The notes under the pieces are model-generated. The model ran no database searches. It saw only the letters and a program-made list of their open reading frames with translations, and was not told the DNA's origin. Of a stretch of DNA of 5,656 nucleotides, positions 5,269 to 5,656 are shown in pieces. Position 1 is the stretch's first letter. The number at the start of each line of letters is the position of its first letter. The position numbers and the translations under genes are program-made. This DNA comes from an uncultured Clostridia bacterium (GTDB lineage Bacteria > Bacillota > Clostridia > TANB77 > CAG-508), in the NCBI GenBank assembly GCA_934167735.1, contig CAKPLV010000065.1:1-5656 (forward strand). Direction: 5' to 3'.

Positions 5269-5656
5269 CTAGAAGATAGAAAAAAAAGAGTATTGCAGGC
5301 AATTGTTGAAGAATATATAAAAACAGCAGAACCGGTAAGCTCAAATGCAATAATGAATTTAGATGGATTAGAATGTAGTAGTGCTACAATTAGAAATGAA
5401 ATGGCAGAACTAGAAAAAATGGGTTATTTAGAAAAACCACATACATCTGCTGGAAGGGTACCATCTGCAAAGGGATATAGATTTTATGTAGATGAATTAT
5501 TGCAAGAAGATAAAATATCAGTAGAAGAAATAAAATATATAAGTGATAAATTAGAAACAAAAGTAAATGAATTAGAAGACATTACAAAAATCGCCTCAAG
5601 TACAATATCAGAAATAACTCATTATACTACAGTAGCAATAGGACCAAGTTCAGATG
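5266..5656 (+). CDS. hrcA: Heat-inducible transcription repressor HrcA, 3'-partial
   Basis: HrcA is the repressor of class I heat-shock genes in Firmicutes. It binds CIRCE as a dimer and its activity depends on GroEL. Only the first 130 codons are in the window and the frame is open to the right edge. It starts with a TTG. The N-terminal winged-helix DNA-binding domain is complete: MLEDRKKRVLQAIVEEYIKTAEPVSS (1-26), recognition-helix region SSATIRNEMAELEKMGYLEKPHTSAGRVPS (38-67), GYRFYVDEL (70-78). A helical linker and the start of the GAF-like dimerisation domain follow. The family usually has about 340 residues. The two CIRCE-like sites just upstream indicate autoregulation. grpE, dnaK and dnaJ are expected next but cannot be seen. 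Confidence 0.96.
   Translation, partial: MLEDRKKRVLQAIVEEYIKTAEPVSSNAIMNLDGLECSSATIRNEMAELEKMGYLEKPHTSAGRVPSAKGYRFYVDELLQEDKISVEEIKYISDKLETKVNELEDITKIASSTISEITHYTTVAIGPSSD

Overview
This is a very AT-rich window. Its coding sequences carry Shine-Dalgarno sites of the AGGAGG type, and its gene set (yabG, veg, prmC, whiA, hemW, hrcA) points to a low-GC, endospore-forming Firmicute, most likely in the Clostridia. The sporulation protease gene yabG and the HrcA/CIRCE heat-shock system both fit that. I cannot name a species. All real genes are on the + strand.

Left part (1 to about 1421): the end of an integrated mobile element. It holds most of a large serine recombinase whose N-terminal catalytic part lies beyond the left edge. 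The recombinase ORF runs directly into a fragment of host yabG, the gene for the sporulation-specific protease. Only the C-terminal ~120 codons of yabG are present (about 1419-1787), beginning at the conserved His-Asp of its GHD motif, and the reading frame is closed just upstream by a stop inside the element. The simplest reading is that the element sits inside yabG at a serine-recombinase attachment site. This is the same architecture as the sigK/skin type of intervening element that is excised in the mother cell to rebuild a sporulation gene. It is the most interesting thing in the window.

Middle (1788-2321): the usual yabG neighbour veg follows, driven by its own near-consensus promoter (TTGACA, 17 bp, TATACT). 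A perfect 11-bp inverted repeat links the promoter spacer to the veg ribosome binding site. It could silence veg translation only on read-through transcripts from yabG. An intrinsic terminator overlaps the veg stop codon.

Right part (2322-5656): a probable operon prmC-whiA-hemW (release-factor glutamine methyltransferase, sporulation/cell-division regulator, radical-SAM heme chaperone). It has 13 bp between the first two genes and an 11-bp overlap between the last two. Then comes the regulatory region and 5' end of hrcA, the heat-shock repressor. That promoter is bracketed by two CIRCE-like operators exactly 53 bp apart, suggesting autoregulation by two HrcA dimers on the same face of the helix. 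hrcA starts with TTG and runs off the right edge.
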